From contig JAJYFE010000033.1 in assembly GCA_021785435.1 (NCBI GenBank), forward strand, positions 1 to 36,544: a DNA stretch of 36,544 bases, written 5' to 3'. The notes under the pieces were generated by a model that saw nothing but the letters and a program-made list of their open reading frames with translations, searched no databases and was not told the origin of the DNA. Of this stretch, positions 9,469 to 16,318 are shown in pieces (position 1 is the first letter of the stretch; the number at the start of each line of letters is the position of its first letter). The DNA comes from Planctomycetota bacterium. Its GTDB lineage: Bacteria > Planctomycetota > Phycisphaerae > WQYP01. A program made the translations under genes and the position numbers.

Positions 9469-10431
9469 TTGACCGCCTTTTTAAAAAACATCTTCCACCA
9501 CTTGCGTCCCGCCAAGCCGAAGGACACGCCGCCGGAGATCCGCCTGGCCGCCTTTGGCAAACATCCCGGCTGGGATGATCACATGGAAGACCTGGGGCTG
9601 GATACGCCGCGGCTGATTGCGGTGAAAGACCTGCTTTACGTGCGGGGCATCGGCAGCAATATCGACGCCGGCGCCTGGGACAAGTTGCCCGCCGGACGCC
9701 GCATCGACGGCTTCAACCATGCCTTCATCTGGCACTGGGCCGACGAGGTGGTGCTGGGGCGTTTCTGGTCGTCGCGCGACGGCAAGGGCCGAACGCATTA
9801 TCCCATGGTCGTGTGCCTGGCGTGCACGGGGCTTCCTTTAGGCTGGGTGTTGGAACATGGGGTCGGCTTCCTGGAAGATACCCGCCAACAATGCCAGGCC
9901 GTCGCATCCGCTGCCGCGGTGCGAGCTATTTTCAGCGCCGGCCAGGCGCGACTGACCACTCTTTTGGCCGAACAGCCGCGGGAACCGCCAGATCCGTTTA
10001 TGTCGGCCCAGGAAGTTCGCGCCTTGGCCCGGCGGCCAGAAATGGGCGATAACCAGATCGGTTTCCTGCGGATCTGCCACCAGATGGACCGCGGATTCCC
10101 TGGTTTCTGGTCGCCCACCAGCCGGGTTCTGCATACCCCGCCGTCGCGGAGCGAGCAGTTGCGCCTTCCCGTCGGCCAAGCCGATGCTTATGCCGCGGCC
10201 AACCAATGGATTCGCTTTCTCTCCGCGCACCTGCGTGACGTGGTGGGTATTCTGGCGCTCTGGCCGCTGGGTGGTTTTCCTTGGCTGGATGTGATTGCCG
10301 GCGATCCTTCCGCCAGCCAGTTGCTCTGCCTCCGCTGCACTTTGGCGGCCATTCCCTTGACCACCGATATCCCGTTTAACGTGGACCCGAAACTTGGCGC
10401 CGACGTGGGGCAATTTCTGGCGGGCGTGTAA
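9469..10431 (+). CDS. tagF: T6SS-associated TagF-family protein
   Basis: A 320-residue TagF-like protein (DUF2094 family). In studied systems TagF is a cytoplasmic post-translational repressor that restrains T6SS assembly. The N-terminus AAFGKHPGWDDHMEDLGLDT corresponds to the TagF signature (family form roughly FGKLPxxGDF); WHWADEVVLGRFWSSRDGKGRTHYPM and WPLGGFPWLDVIAG follow. Start is TTG 9469 with AGGAA upstream; no closer ATG fits. It is 39 bp after tssM. No PP2C phosphatase domain is fused, unlike some TagF proteins. The presence of kinase-like genes nearby fits a regulatory role, but threonine-phosphorylation control is inference. Confidence 0.85.
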   Translation: MTAFLKNIFHHLRPAKPKDTPPEIRLAAFGKHPGWDDHMEDLGLDTPRLIAVKDLLYVRGIGSNIDAGAWDKLPAGRRIDGFNHAFIWHWADEVVLGRFWSSRDGKGRTHYPMVVCLACTGLPLGWVLEHGVGFLEDTRQQCQAVASAAAVRAIFSAGQARLTTLLAEQPREPPDPFMSAQEVRALARRPEMGDNQIGFLRICHQMDRGFPGFWSPTSRVLHTPPSRSEQLRLPVGQADAYAAANQWIRFLSAHLRDVVGILALWPLGGFPWLDVIAGDPSASQLLCLRCTLAAIPLTTDIPFNVDPKLGADVGQFLAGV

Positions 10432-10458
10432 CTCTTCCCGCCATTTGCTGTTCTTATT
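10427..10458 (+). promoter_or_regulatory. TGTAAC motif upstream of PAAR gene
   Basis: TGTAAC (10427-10432) overlaps the tagF stop codon and continues through a CGCCATTTG stretch. The 32-bp block matches 11764-11795, upstream of vgrG, at about 26 of 32 positions by hand alignment. The TGTAAC...GCC part also recurs before 24594 and hcp. It may be a promoter element for the PAAR gene 110 bp downstream. Function is inferred from recurrence. Confidence 0.4.
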
Positions 10459-10569
10459 CAAGGATGACCCCGAGCCTCGCCGGGGCGCCGGCCGATGGTA
10501 AAATAGACCACAGCCACGGGTAGTAACCCGAAGAGATAGGTTGGGCGATAATAGCGCAAGGTAACAGCT

Positions 10570-10863
10570 ATGCCTCCGGCAGCGCGTTTAACGGACATGC
10601 ACACGTGCCCGATGATGAATCCGGGGCCTGTTCCCCATGTTGGCGGGCCGATAACCGGTCCGGGGGCTCCGACGGTTCTGATCGGGGGTTTGCCCGCGGC
10701 CACGGTCGGAGACATGTGCACCTGCGTTGGACCGCCTGATTCCATCGTCAAAGGTTCTTCGACCGTCCTGATCAACGGTAAGCCGGCCGCCAGAATGGGG
10801 GATACGACGGCCCACGGAGGATCCATCATAGCCGGTTGTCCAACCGTGGAGATAGGCGGCTGA
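10570..10863 (+). CDS. PAAR-domain T6SS spike tip protein
   Basis: A 97-residue stand-alone PAAR protein, the zinc-binding cone that sharpens the VgrG spike. Repeating beta units carry PTVLIGGLPAATVGD, STVLINGKPAARMGD and GCPTVEIGG, the classic PAAR pattern. Likely zinc ligands are among His11, Cys13, His23, His82 and Cys90. No N- or C-terminal extension is present, so it is not itself an evolved effector carrying a toxin domain. AAGG lies about 9 bp before ATG 10570. It begins the spike module: a DUF6931 protein and vgrG follow. Confidence 0.93.
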   Translation: MPPAARLTDMHTCPMMNPGPVPHVGGPITGPGAPTVLIGGLPAATVGDMCTCVGPPDSIVKGSSTVLINGKPAARMGDTTAHGGSIIAGCPTVEIGG

Positions 10864-10954
10864 GTCCCCACTTCCGGCGGGGCGGAGAGTCGGCGCTGTG
10901 GGAATGGGTGGCGGAGATAAGCCACCGTGATGCGAAAGCCGGATTAGTCGAGCC

Positions 10955-11659
10955 ATGGTAACCGAACAGAATTATTTGAGTCCCGCTGCCCGGCGGGTGG
11001 TACAACCGGGCATGACGCCTTGCCAGCAGGCGCAAGCGCTCAATAAGCAGCAGCTTTCGACGGATGCTGTAAAATCGCTGGCCCACGGGTTGCCCGAGCC
11101 AAAATCCGTGCAATGGGCGACCGCTAGTGCGGAAAGAGTGACGAATCCGGAGCACACGACGGATTTTCAGGCCGTCCAGGCGGCCAAGGCCTGGTGTCAA
11201 AGTCCTGGCCCGCAAACCCAGCAACTGGCCGCACAGGCGGCCCAAAAGGCGGGCTTCCAAACGCCGGGGGCTTGGGCCGCCCATGCCGCGGCGTCGGTAG
11301 GCACCGGCGGCGGTCTGACGGCCCATGCGGTTACCGGGGCCGTCCTGCTTGCTGCTTCCCAGGCGGGCAGGCCCATTTCCCCTTCTGGTATTTCGATCCC
11401 CCAAGCCCAGGCGCCGGCGGCTCCGGAATTCGCCCAGCCAGCCGGCCCAGGCTTTCCCAAGGCGGGGCCACACTTGTCAGTACCGGGTCTGAAGACCCCC
11501 GCTGTCCCAACGGCTCCGGCGCCGCCACAAGTGCCGCCCGGACCAGATGGGCTTGCGCTTACGCCCGCCGAGCGTGCGGCCATGGCCAAGAATACCGATC
11601 CTTACCTTAAGCTCGGTTGCGATCTTGGCAGCGGCCATGCACCGGTCAGCGGCGGGTGA
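10955..11659 (+). CDS. DUF6931-type T6SS-associated protein
   Basis: A 234-residue protein resembling the DUF6931 family, whose members I recall as T6SS-cluster proteins of unknown function. Typical features seen: SLAHGLPEPKSVQWATASAE near residues 41-60, an Ala/Gln-rich helical block with AVQAAKAWCQSP, then TPGAWAAHAAAS and LTAHAVTGAVLLAASQA. A Pro/Ala-rich linker runs over about 145-200, and the end reads PYLKLGCDLGSG, where family members tend to have a Y-x-x-x-L-x-x-G-x-D-x-x-x-G motif. There is no signal peptide. Lying between PAAR and vgrG, it may be an adaptor for loading the spike, but that is positional inference. The Shine-Dalgarno before ATG 10955 is weak. Confidence 0.7.
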   Translation: MVTEQNYLSPAARRVVQPGMTPCQQAQALNKQQLSTDAVKSLAHGLPEPKSVQWATASAERVTNPEHTTDFQAVQAAKAWCQSPGPQTQQLAAQAAQKAGFQTPGAWAAHAAASVGTGGGLTAHAVTGAVLLAASQAGRPISPSGISIPQAQAPAAPEFAQPAGPGFPKAGPHLSVPGLKTPAVPTAPAPPQVPPGPDGLALTPAERAAMAKNTDPYLKLGCDLGSGHAPVSGG

Positions 11660-11676
11660 TGTCCAAGGTGAAAAAG

Positions 11677-11705
11677 TTGACTCGTCCGGTAGGACCTGTT
11701 ATAAG
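11677..11705 (+). promoter_or_regulatory. Sigma70-like promoter upstream of vgrG
   Basis: TTGACT (11677-11682) and TATAAG (11700-11705) are separated by 17 bp, with five of six consensus matches each. Transcription would start near 11712, giving a long leader before vgrG at 12017. This is a consensus match by eye without other support. Confidence 0.45.
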
Positions 11706-11763
11706 AGCTGGGATTGACGGAAGATTCTTTCCCGCTGCTCGTGATCCAAAGCAGTGGCAAAGA

Positions 11764-11795
11764 TGTAACTCCTCTCGCCATTTGTTGTTACTAAT
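11764..11795 (+). promoter_or_regulatory. TGTAAC motif upstream of vgrG
   Basis: TGTAAC (11764-11769) plus CTCGCCATTTG repeats the block that starts at 10427 ahead of the PAAR gene. It lies inside the long vgrG leader region. If it is a -35-like element, the start would fall near 11800. It may equally be a conserved operator. Confidence 0.4.
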
Positions 11796-12016
11796 GTGGG
11801 AGCCGCGATTGATCTCGCGGACATCTTGACTTACAAGACCGCATCTACGGCAAAATGCCTTTCCGGCGGTTCTTGGTGTAGCAGCGGTGGCGACAAGGGT
11901 GTACGCACGCGGGGGGCGGTGCGCACAAGGCAGTCGCGCCAGCGAATAAATGCCCGCCAAACGGCCCTGAAGGTCGGGCGTTCCGTTCCGCGTGGCATTC
12001 CACAGGGCGAACAACT

Positions 12017-14317
12017 ATGCCAGTATTCACGCAGACCCATCGCCAGATCGCAGTAACTACCCCGCTCGGTGACGACCGGCTGCTGCTGGCCCATGTGCAC
12101 GGCGCCGAGTCGCTTAGTCGGCCGTTTCAGTACGAACTGGACCTGCTTTCCGAAGACCCGGATATCGACGCGGAGGAACTCATCGGTCAGAATGTGACGG
12201 TGCGGCTGGCCTTGCCCGGTGAGGCGACCCGCTATTTCAACGGCTATATTTCCCAGTTTGCACAAACCTACCGCGAAGGCCGCTTGTACCGTTACAGCGC
12301 CACCCTGGTGCCATGGCTGTGGTTCCTAAGCCGCCGGGCCAATTGCCGCATCTTTCAACATTTAACCGTCCCCGCCATCGCCCAGCAGCTTTTTTCCGAG
12401 CATGGCTTTGCCGACGTGCGGCTGGAGCTCAGCGGCGCGTACCGCACCTGGGAGTACTGCGTACAATACCGGGAAACCGATCTGAACTTTGTGTCCCGGC
12501 TGCTGGAGCACGAGGGCATTTATTATTATTTTGGGCACGACAACGGCAAACACACGCTGGTGTTGGCGGACGACATTCACGCCCATGCCCCCGTGCCGGG
12601 CTACGAGGAAATCAGCTACCTGGGTCCCGAGCGCGCCGCGAAAAAGGAGTTTATCCGCGACTGGCAGGTGCAATATTCGGTGGAACCAGCGAAATTTTTG
12701 CTCAACGACTTTGATTTCACGGCGCCGCGGAAAACCCTGCTGGCAGCGGCCCGCAACGGCGCAGGGGTGGCGCCGCAGACGGCTCCCCACGGCATCTACG
12801 ATTATCCCGGCGGCTACCGCAACTTGGGGGAGGGGGAAAGCTACGCCACGGTGCGGATGCAGGAACAGCAATGCCGGTATGCCGTGGCCTCCGGCCACAG
12901 CGACGCCCGCGGTCTGACCACCGGTTCTACCTTCGCCTTGACCGATCACCCGCGGGAGAGCAGCAATCGGCGGTATCTGGTGATTTCCACCTCGTGCGAA
13001 CTGCGGGCGGAAAATTACCCCGGTGTCGCCGAGGCCTCGGAAAGTGTTTTTTCCTGCGCCTTTTTGGCTATCGACGCGGAACAGCGGTTTCGGCCGGCCC
13101 GGGTCAGCCCCCAGCCGGTGGTGCAGGGGCCGCAGACGGCCCTGGTGGTCGGTCCGGCGGGTCAGGAGATTTACACCGATGCGTATGGCCGGGTGAAGGT
13201 GCAGTTCCATTGGGATCGCTACGGTCAGAACGACCAGAATTCTTCCTGCTGGGTGCGGGTCTCGCAGGCCTGGGCGGGCCAGCAATGGGGGGCGATCTTT
13301 ACGCCCCGCATCGGGCAGGAAGTGATCGTGGAATTTCTGGAGGGCAATCCCGACCGGCCCCTGATCACCGGCCGGGTGTACAACGGGGACAACATGCCGC
13401 CCTACGCCCTGCCTGAACGCGCCACTCAATCCGGTTTTTTGACCCATTCCACCCCCGGTGGGGGCGGTTTTAACGAGCTTCGCTTCGAAGATAAAAAGGG
13501 CCAGGAGCACATCTTCGTTCAAGCCCAGAGGGATATGCATATTCGGGTCAAACACTCGCGTTATGAGCTGCAGGAGAATCAGCGCCACCTGACCGTCCAG
13601 AACGATAAATTGGTTCACGTGAAAGGGGCCAGCAATGAAATAATCGACGGCGACCGGAAAGAAAAAGTGGGCGGCGCTTATTTTCGAAAAGTCAGCGGTG
13701 ATAACGCGCTTGGCATCGGCGGCGCCCTTTCCGTCACGGTCGCGGGTGATGTGGCCGAGTCGTTCGCGCAGAGTCATTGGGAAAGCGTCGGGCACAGTTA
13801 CTATCTGGTGGCCAGCGATTTGGTGATCGAAGCGGAGACCAGCTTGACCCTGAAATGCGGCGGCAACAGCATCGTGATTGATGGCGACGGCGTGACTATC
13901 AACGGCGAGGTCGTCACCATCGATTCGACGCAGACTAAAATTAATTCGGGGCCAGGTTCGTCGGCTGAGGACGGCGAACCAACCGCGCTGGTCGAGGTTA
14001 AATCACCGCAAGAGGCCAAGCTGCCAATGGCCTCGGATGATGATTCGCCGTCGGGCGTGGAGGAAGTGGCAAGCCCGGCGCCGGGAGCACCCCCCGCCGT
14101 TACCCCCGAGCCATTTTTGCATCGGCTCAAGAAAAAGTTACGTGAGAATACCTTGGGCAAAATTGGGGAGCTGGGCGGAGCGGCGGCCGGGGCGGCCATA
14201 GGCACGGCAATATTCCCGGGCGCTGGGACCCTGGGTGGGGCGGTCGTGGGTGCGATCCTTGGAGTCGTTGGACAAAGCGCTGGCGAGGCCGCCGACCCGC
14301 ACGCGGATTCAGACTGA
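12017..14317 (+). CDS. vgrG: T6SS spike protein VgrG with hydrophobic C-terminal tail
   Basis: VgrG (TssI) forms the trimeric puncturing spike on the Hcp tube. The 766-residue product has the gp27-like base (to about residue 380, with YRETDLNFVSRLLEHEGIYYYF), the gp5 OB-fold (GRVKVQFHWDRYG...GQQWGAIFTPRIGQEVIVEFLEG), and the needle repeats through about 650. Then comes an unusual tail: an acidic/Pro-Ala linker (about 655-695), a basic amphipathic stretch (HRLKKKLRENTLGKIG), and a glycine-zipper hydrophobic segment at about 717-752 (GGAAAGAAIGTAIF, GGAVVGAILGVVG), ending PHADSD. No recognisable toxin domain follows. The tail could insert into membrane or serve as an Eag-chaperoned loading signal; the next gene encodes such a chaperone. 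The Shine-Dalgarno is weak. Confidence 0.93.
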   Translation: MPVFTQTHRQIAVTTPLGDDRLLLAHVHGAESLSRPFQYELDLLSEDPDIDAEELIGQNVTVRLALPGEATRYFNGYISQFAQTYREGRLYRYSATLVPWLWFLSRRANCRIFQHLTVPAIAQQLFSEHGFADVRLELSGAYRTWEYCVQYRETDLNFVSRLLEHEGIYYYFGHDNGKHTLVLADDIHAHAPVPGYEEISYLGPERAAKKEFIRDWQVQYSVEPAKFLLNDFDFTAPRKTLLAAARNGAGVAPQTAPHGIYDYPGGYRNLGEGESYATVRMQEQQCRYAVASGHSDARGLTTGSTFALTDHPRESSNRRYLVISTSCELRAENYPGVAEASESVFSCAFLAIDAEQRFRPARVSPQPVVQGPQTALVVGPAGQEIYTDAYGRVKVQFHWDRYGQNDQNSSCWVRVSQAWAGQQWGAIFTPRIGQEVIVEFLEGNPDRPLITGRVYNGDNMPPYALPERATQSGFLTHSTPGGGGFNELRFEDKKGQEHIFVQAQRDMHIRVKHSRYELQENQRHLTVQNDKLVHVKGASNEIIDGDRKEKVGGAYFRKVSGDNALGIGGALSVTVAGDVAESFAQSHWESVGHSYYLVASDLVIEAETSLTLKCGGNSIVIDGDGVTINGEVVTIDSTQTKINSGPGSSAEDGEPTALVEVKSPQEAKLPMASDDDSPSGVEEVASPAPGAPPAVTPEPFLHRLKKKLRENTLGKIGELGGAAAGAAIGTAIFPGAGTLGGAVVGAILGVVGQSAGEAADPHADSD

Positions 14318-14413
14318 AACTATCCACAACCGGCCAAGCGGACGGCACAGGAATGACCGGTGGCGGAAGCATAAAAAATAATTCTGGAATACGCATGGTC
14401 CTGGAGATTCGTT

Positions 14414-14845
14414 ATGCAAGAGTTATCGCACAATAAATTGGTGATTGGATGGCCCGACGGCTGGCATGATCGGTCGAACGTCATTCTGGTCGGGCCAAGC
14501 AACGACGGCTTCGCCCCCAGCATTAATATAACCTGCCAGCGGCTGACCAAGCCCCTTAGCGCTGAAGAATACGCCGGCGAACAACAAAGCCAGCTCGAAA
14601 AAGCCCTGGATGATGAAAAATTTCGCGTCTTGGATAAAGGCCCTTATTCGCTCGGCACGCGGCCAGCCTATCAGCGAACGCAATCATATTGCCCGCCGGC
14701 TTTGAATCGTGAAGTGGTGCAATGGCAGGTGCATATCGTCAACGGACTGAATGCCGCCGTAATCACCGCCACCGACAAGGCCAGCACGTTTGAACGGAAC
14801 TTACCGCTTTTCAAGGCCGCCATCGCCGAGTTCAAGTGGCAGTAG
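14414..14845 (+). CDS. DUF1795/Eag-type T6SS effector chaperone
   Basis: A 143-residue cytoplasmic protein matching the DUF1795 (DcrB/Eag) fold. The N-terminus LVIGWPDGWHDRSNVILVGP corresponds to the family LPxGWxDRTxNxL, followed by SINITCQRL, EEYAGEQQSQLEKAL, and a C-terminal beta-rich part with AAVITATDKASTFERN. Characterised T6SS Eag chaperones bind and shield hydrophobic transmembrane segments of effectors before loading on the spike. Here it lies 96 bp after a VgrG that ends in a glycine-zipper segment, an obvious candidate client. GGAG sits 7 bp before ATG 14414. Family membership is by remembered motif; client identity is inference. Confidence 0.85.
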   Translation: MQELSHNKLVIGWPDGWHDRSNVILVGPSNDGFAPSINITCQRLTKPLSAEEYAGEQQSQLEKALDDEKFRVLDKGPYSLGTRPAYQRTQSYCPPALNREVVQWQVHIVNGLNAAVITATDKASTFERNLPLFKAAIAEFKWQ

Positions 14846-14851
14846 CTCTCG

Positions 14852-14868
14852 GCTCGCCGGTGGCGAGC
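14852..14868 (+). terminator. Hairpin after the Eag-type chaperone gene
   Basis: GCTCGCC, a GGT loop and GGCGAGC form a perfect 7-bp stem starting 7 bp after the stop codon, followed by TTGTTGG rather than a clean T-run. It may terminate or attenuate the vgrG-chaperone transcript; the missing T-tract keeps confidence low. Confidence 0.4.
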
Positions 14869-15255
14869 TTGTTGGAGGCGGGCGTGGCCGCCCCGGAACT
14901 GCGGGGGCCAGCACGAATAGGATAGCTGGGCCGCACTCCTCGTGTGAGCCTTGGGCCGGTGCCTTCCGGAGAGCCTGGAGAGGAGTGGGAGCCTGCGGCC
15001 GGTGAGGCCGCGGAGCGGGTGCACGTGGAGGTCGCCACCGGGCCGCCAAACCGCGCGACGGTGGGCCACCGCGCCCCCCGCCAGCGCGAAGGCCGCAGGC
15101 CCGCCACGGCGTACGGGGCGCCGCCCCCGCGGAGCCTCCGGCTCCGTGGCGAGGGCCGATCAGACAGACCGCGCAGAGGAGTTGGTGTTGTCGAAACCAA
15201 GACTGAACAGCGGAGAGCCTCTCATGGATAGCAAGCGCAGCACCGCCGAAGGCCG

Positions 15256-15522
15256 GTGAATCAACGATTTTTGTTCATCAGAGCGGGAAGTCAGATTAGG
15301 GGGACGGCTGGGCCGTTTGAGACGCCGTGGAACCAACCAAGCCCACCCGATTCTGGCGGCCCATCCGGGGGAACCTTGCTCAGCACCGACATTCTGGGGC
15401 GGGTGTGGCGGGTCTTGGACCTGGAAGAACTGCGGATACTCCTGCACGCGATCTACACGCAACTGAAACGCGGCAAGGCCCTGCAACCTCCGGCCCCCGG
15501 CCTGCCTCTCCCGGGCCTGTGA
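15256..15522 (+). pseudogene. Possible transposase fragment
   Basis: From GTG 15256, an 88-residue frame contains TDILGRVWRVLDLEELRILL, then HAIYTQLKRGKALQPPAPG. The second half resembles the N-terminal helical region of IS4-like transposases (pattern L-x-x-x-x-x-x-L-x-R-G-K-A-L), after which a DDE domain would be expected. Nothing DDE-like follows in any frame, and the first 40 residues look non-coding. I read it as a transposase scrap, with low confidence. It could also be chance coding in GC-rich DNA. Confidence 0.25.
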
Positions 15523-15773
15523 CCGTTTATGCTGCTCCGCCACCCGCATCCCGACACGGCTGTCGCGAAAGTCGCCCGTGCTCCGCGGACACCTACGGAT
15601 GGGGACAAGGTTCGTTTCCGATTCCTGCTCCCGCTCCTGGTCGAGGGGTCGCCATTGGCGACAGCAGGGACAAGAGCAGGAGCACGCTTGGCCCCGCCCC
15701 CGCCCCGGCGCGGTTTCTCCGGCGACTCCTGGACCGGGATGCCGGGCGATGAGATGAGGTGTGTGTTTCATAG

Positions 15774-15798
15774 CCCCACGCGTTAGCGCGGGGTGGGG
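15774..15798 (+). repeat. REP-like GC-rich hairpin
   Basis: CCCCAC (15774-15779) pairs with GTGGGG (15793-15798), and GCG/CGC pair inside around a TTAG loop, leaving a GGG bulge. Only this copy was noticed. It resembles repetitive extragenic palindromes or a terminator, but no T-run follows. Confidence 0.3.
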
Positions 15799-16318
15799 TT
15801 CCGCGCGGACACCCGAGACCCGTCGCTGCAGTTCAGTCGCCCGCGGCGACCTACGGGCTATGAACGGCAGAGGGATGGCGATTTCCAGAACAGAAACTGT
15901 CACAGGCCTGCCTTTCCCGCACAACCGTTGACAACCTCGATGGCTAACCGTAGACTCAAGCTCATCTATACTCCAGTTGGCTTGGGACGGGTTCATCCGC
16001 TTCGGCAAGTTGTTCTGGGTCGTGTGGACATTTAGCCTGTGGTGCGGAGGTCTCAAAGTGGCCGCGTTTTACCTCGGGCAGGGCCGGTTGGGGTAGGCCA
16101 GGCGCGGGCTGCACAGCCGGGTCACAGCACCGGAACGGTGCCTACTGCAACGCCACGTCGCGATACTTGCTAGCAGGCAGGGGCACCGTGCCGTGGCAGC
16201 CCAATGTCAACACGACCCACAGTTGCGACGGCTTGGGGTCTGCGGCGCGCCACTGGCCCCATCAGCTAAGACGGCGGTTCGGAGTGGAAATCCGGTGGCA
16301 AGCAGGGGGTACCCGCAG

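Larger units (their letters stand above)
11660..12016. other. Long leader region upstream of vgrG
   Basis: This 357-bp gap holds no convincing gene. An open frame from 11796 overlaps the vgrG start in another frame and has unnatural composition. It contains a promoter-like pair at 11677-11705 and the TGTAAC motif at 11764. A foldable GC-rich segment with GCCCG and CGGGC arms lies around 11950-11980. If the promoter at 11677 is used, the vgrG messenger would have a leader of about 300 nt. Confidence 0.5.
14846..16318. other. 1.5-kb gene-free, palindrome-rich region
   Basis: Long open frames on both strands here have biased, inconsistent composition and no recognisable product, apart from a possible transposase-like scrap at 15256-15522. 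Visible structures include a GCTCGCC/GGCGAGC hairpin at 14852-14868 just after the chaperone gene, and a 10-bp perfect inverted repeat GCCTGCGGCC/GGCCGCAGGC (14991-15000 with 15091-15100) enclosing CCACCG/CGGTGG arms. There is also a GCTCCTG/CAGGAGC arm pair around 15630-15690, a CCCCAC/GTGGGG hairpin at 15774-15798, and GCACCG/CGGTGC at 16127-16141. It may be a decayed mobile element or several structured repeats. Confidence 0.5.

Noticed and set aside
11796-12056. 86-residue frame overlapping the vgrG start
   Set aside because: Unnatural composition, overlap with vgrG in another frame, and no homology that I can recognise.
12362-13795. 477-residue open frame antisense to vgrG
   Set aside because: It lies wholly within the opposite strand of a secure gene and has no recognisable domain. 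Long antisense frames are expected in GC-rich coding DNA.
15160-16056. 298-residue minus-strand open frame in the palindrome-rich region
   Set aside because: Composition is Arg/Pro/Ser-rich without domain pattern. It runs through several inverted repeats and no ribosome-binding site is evident.
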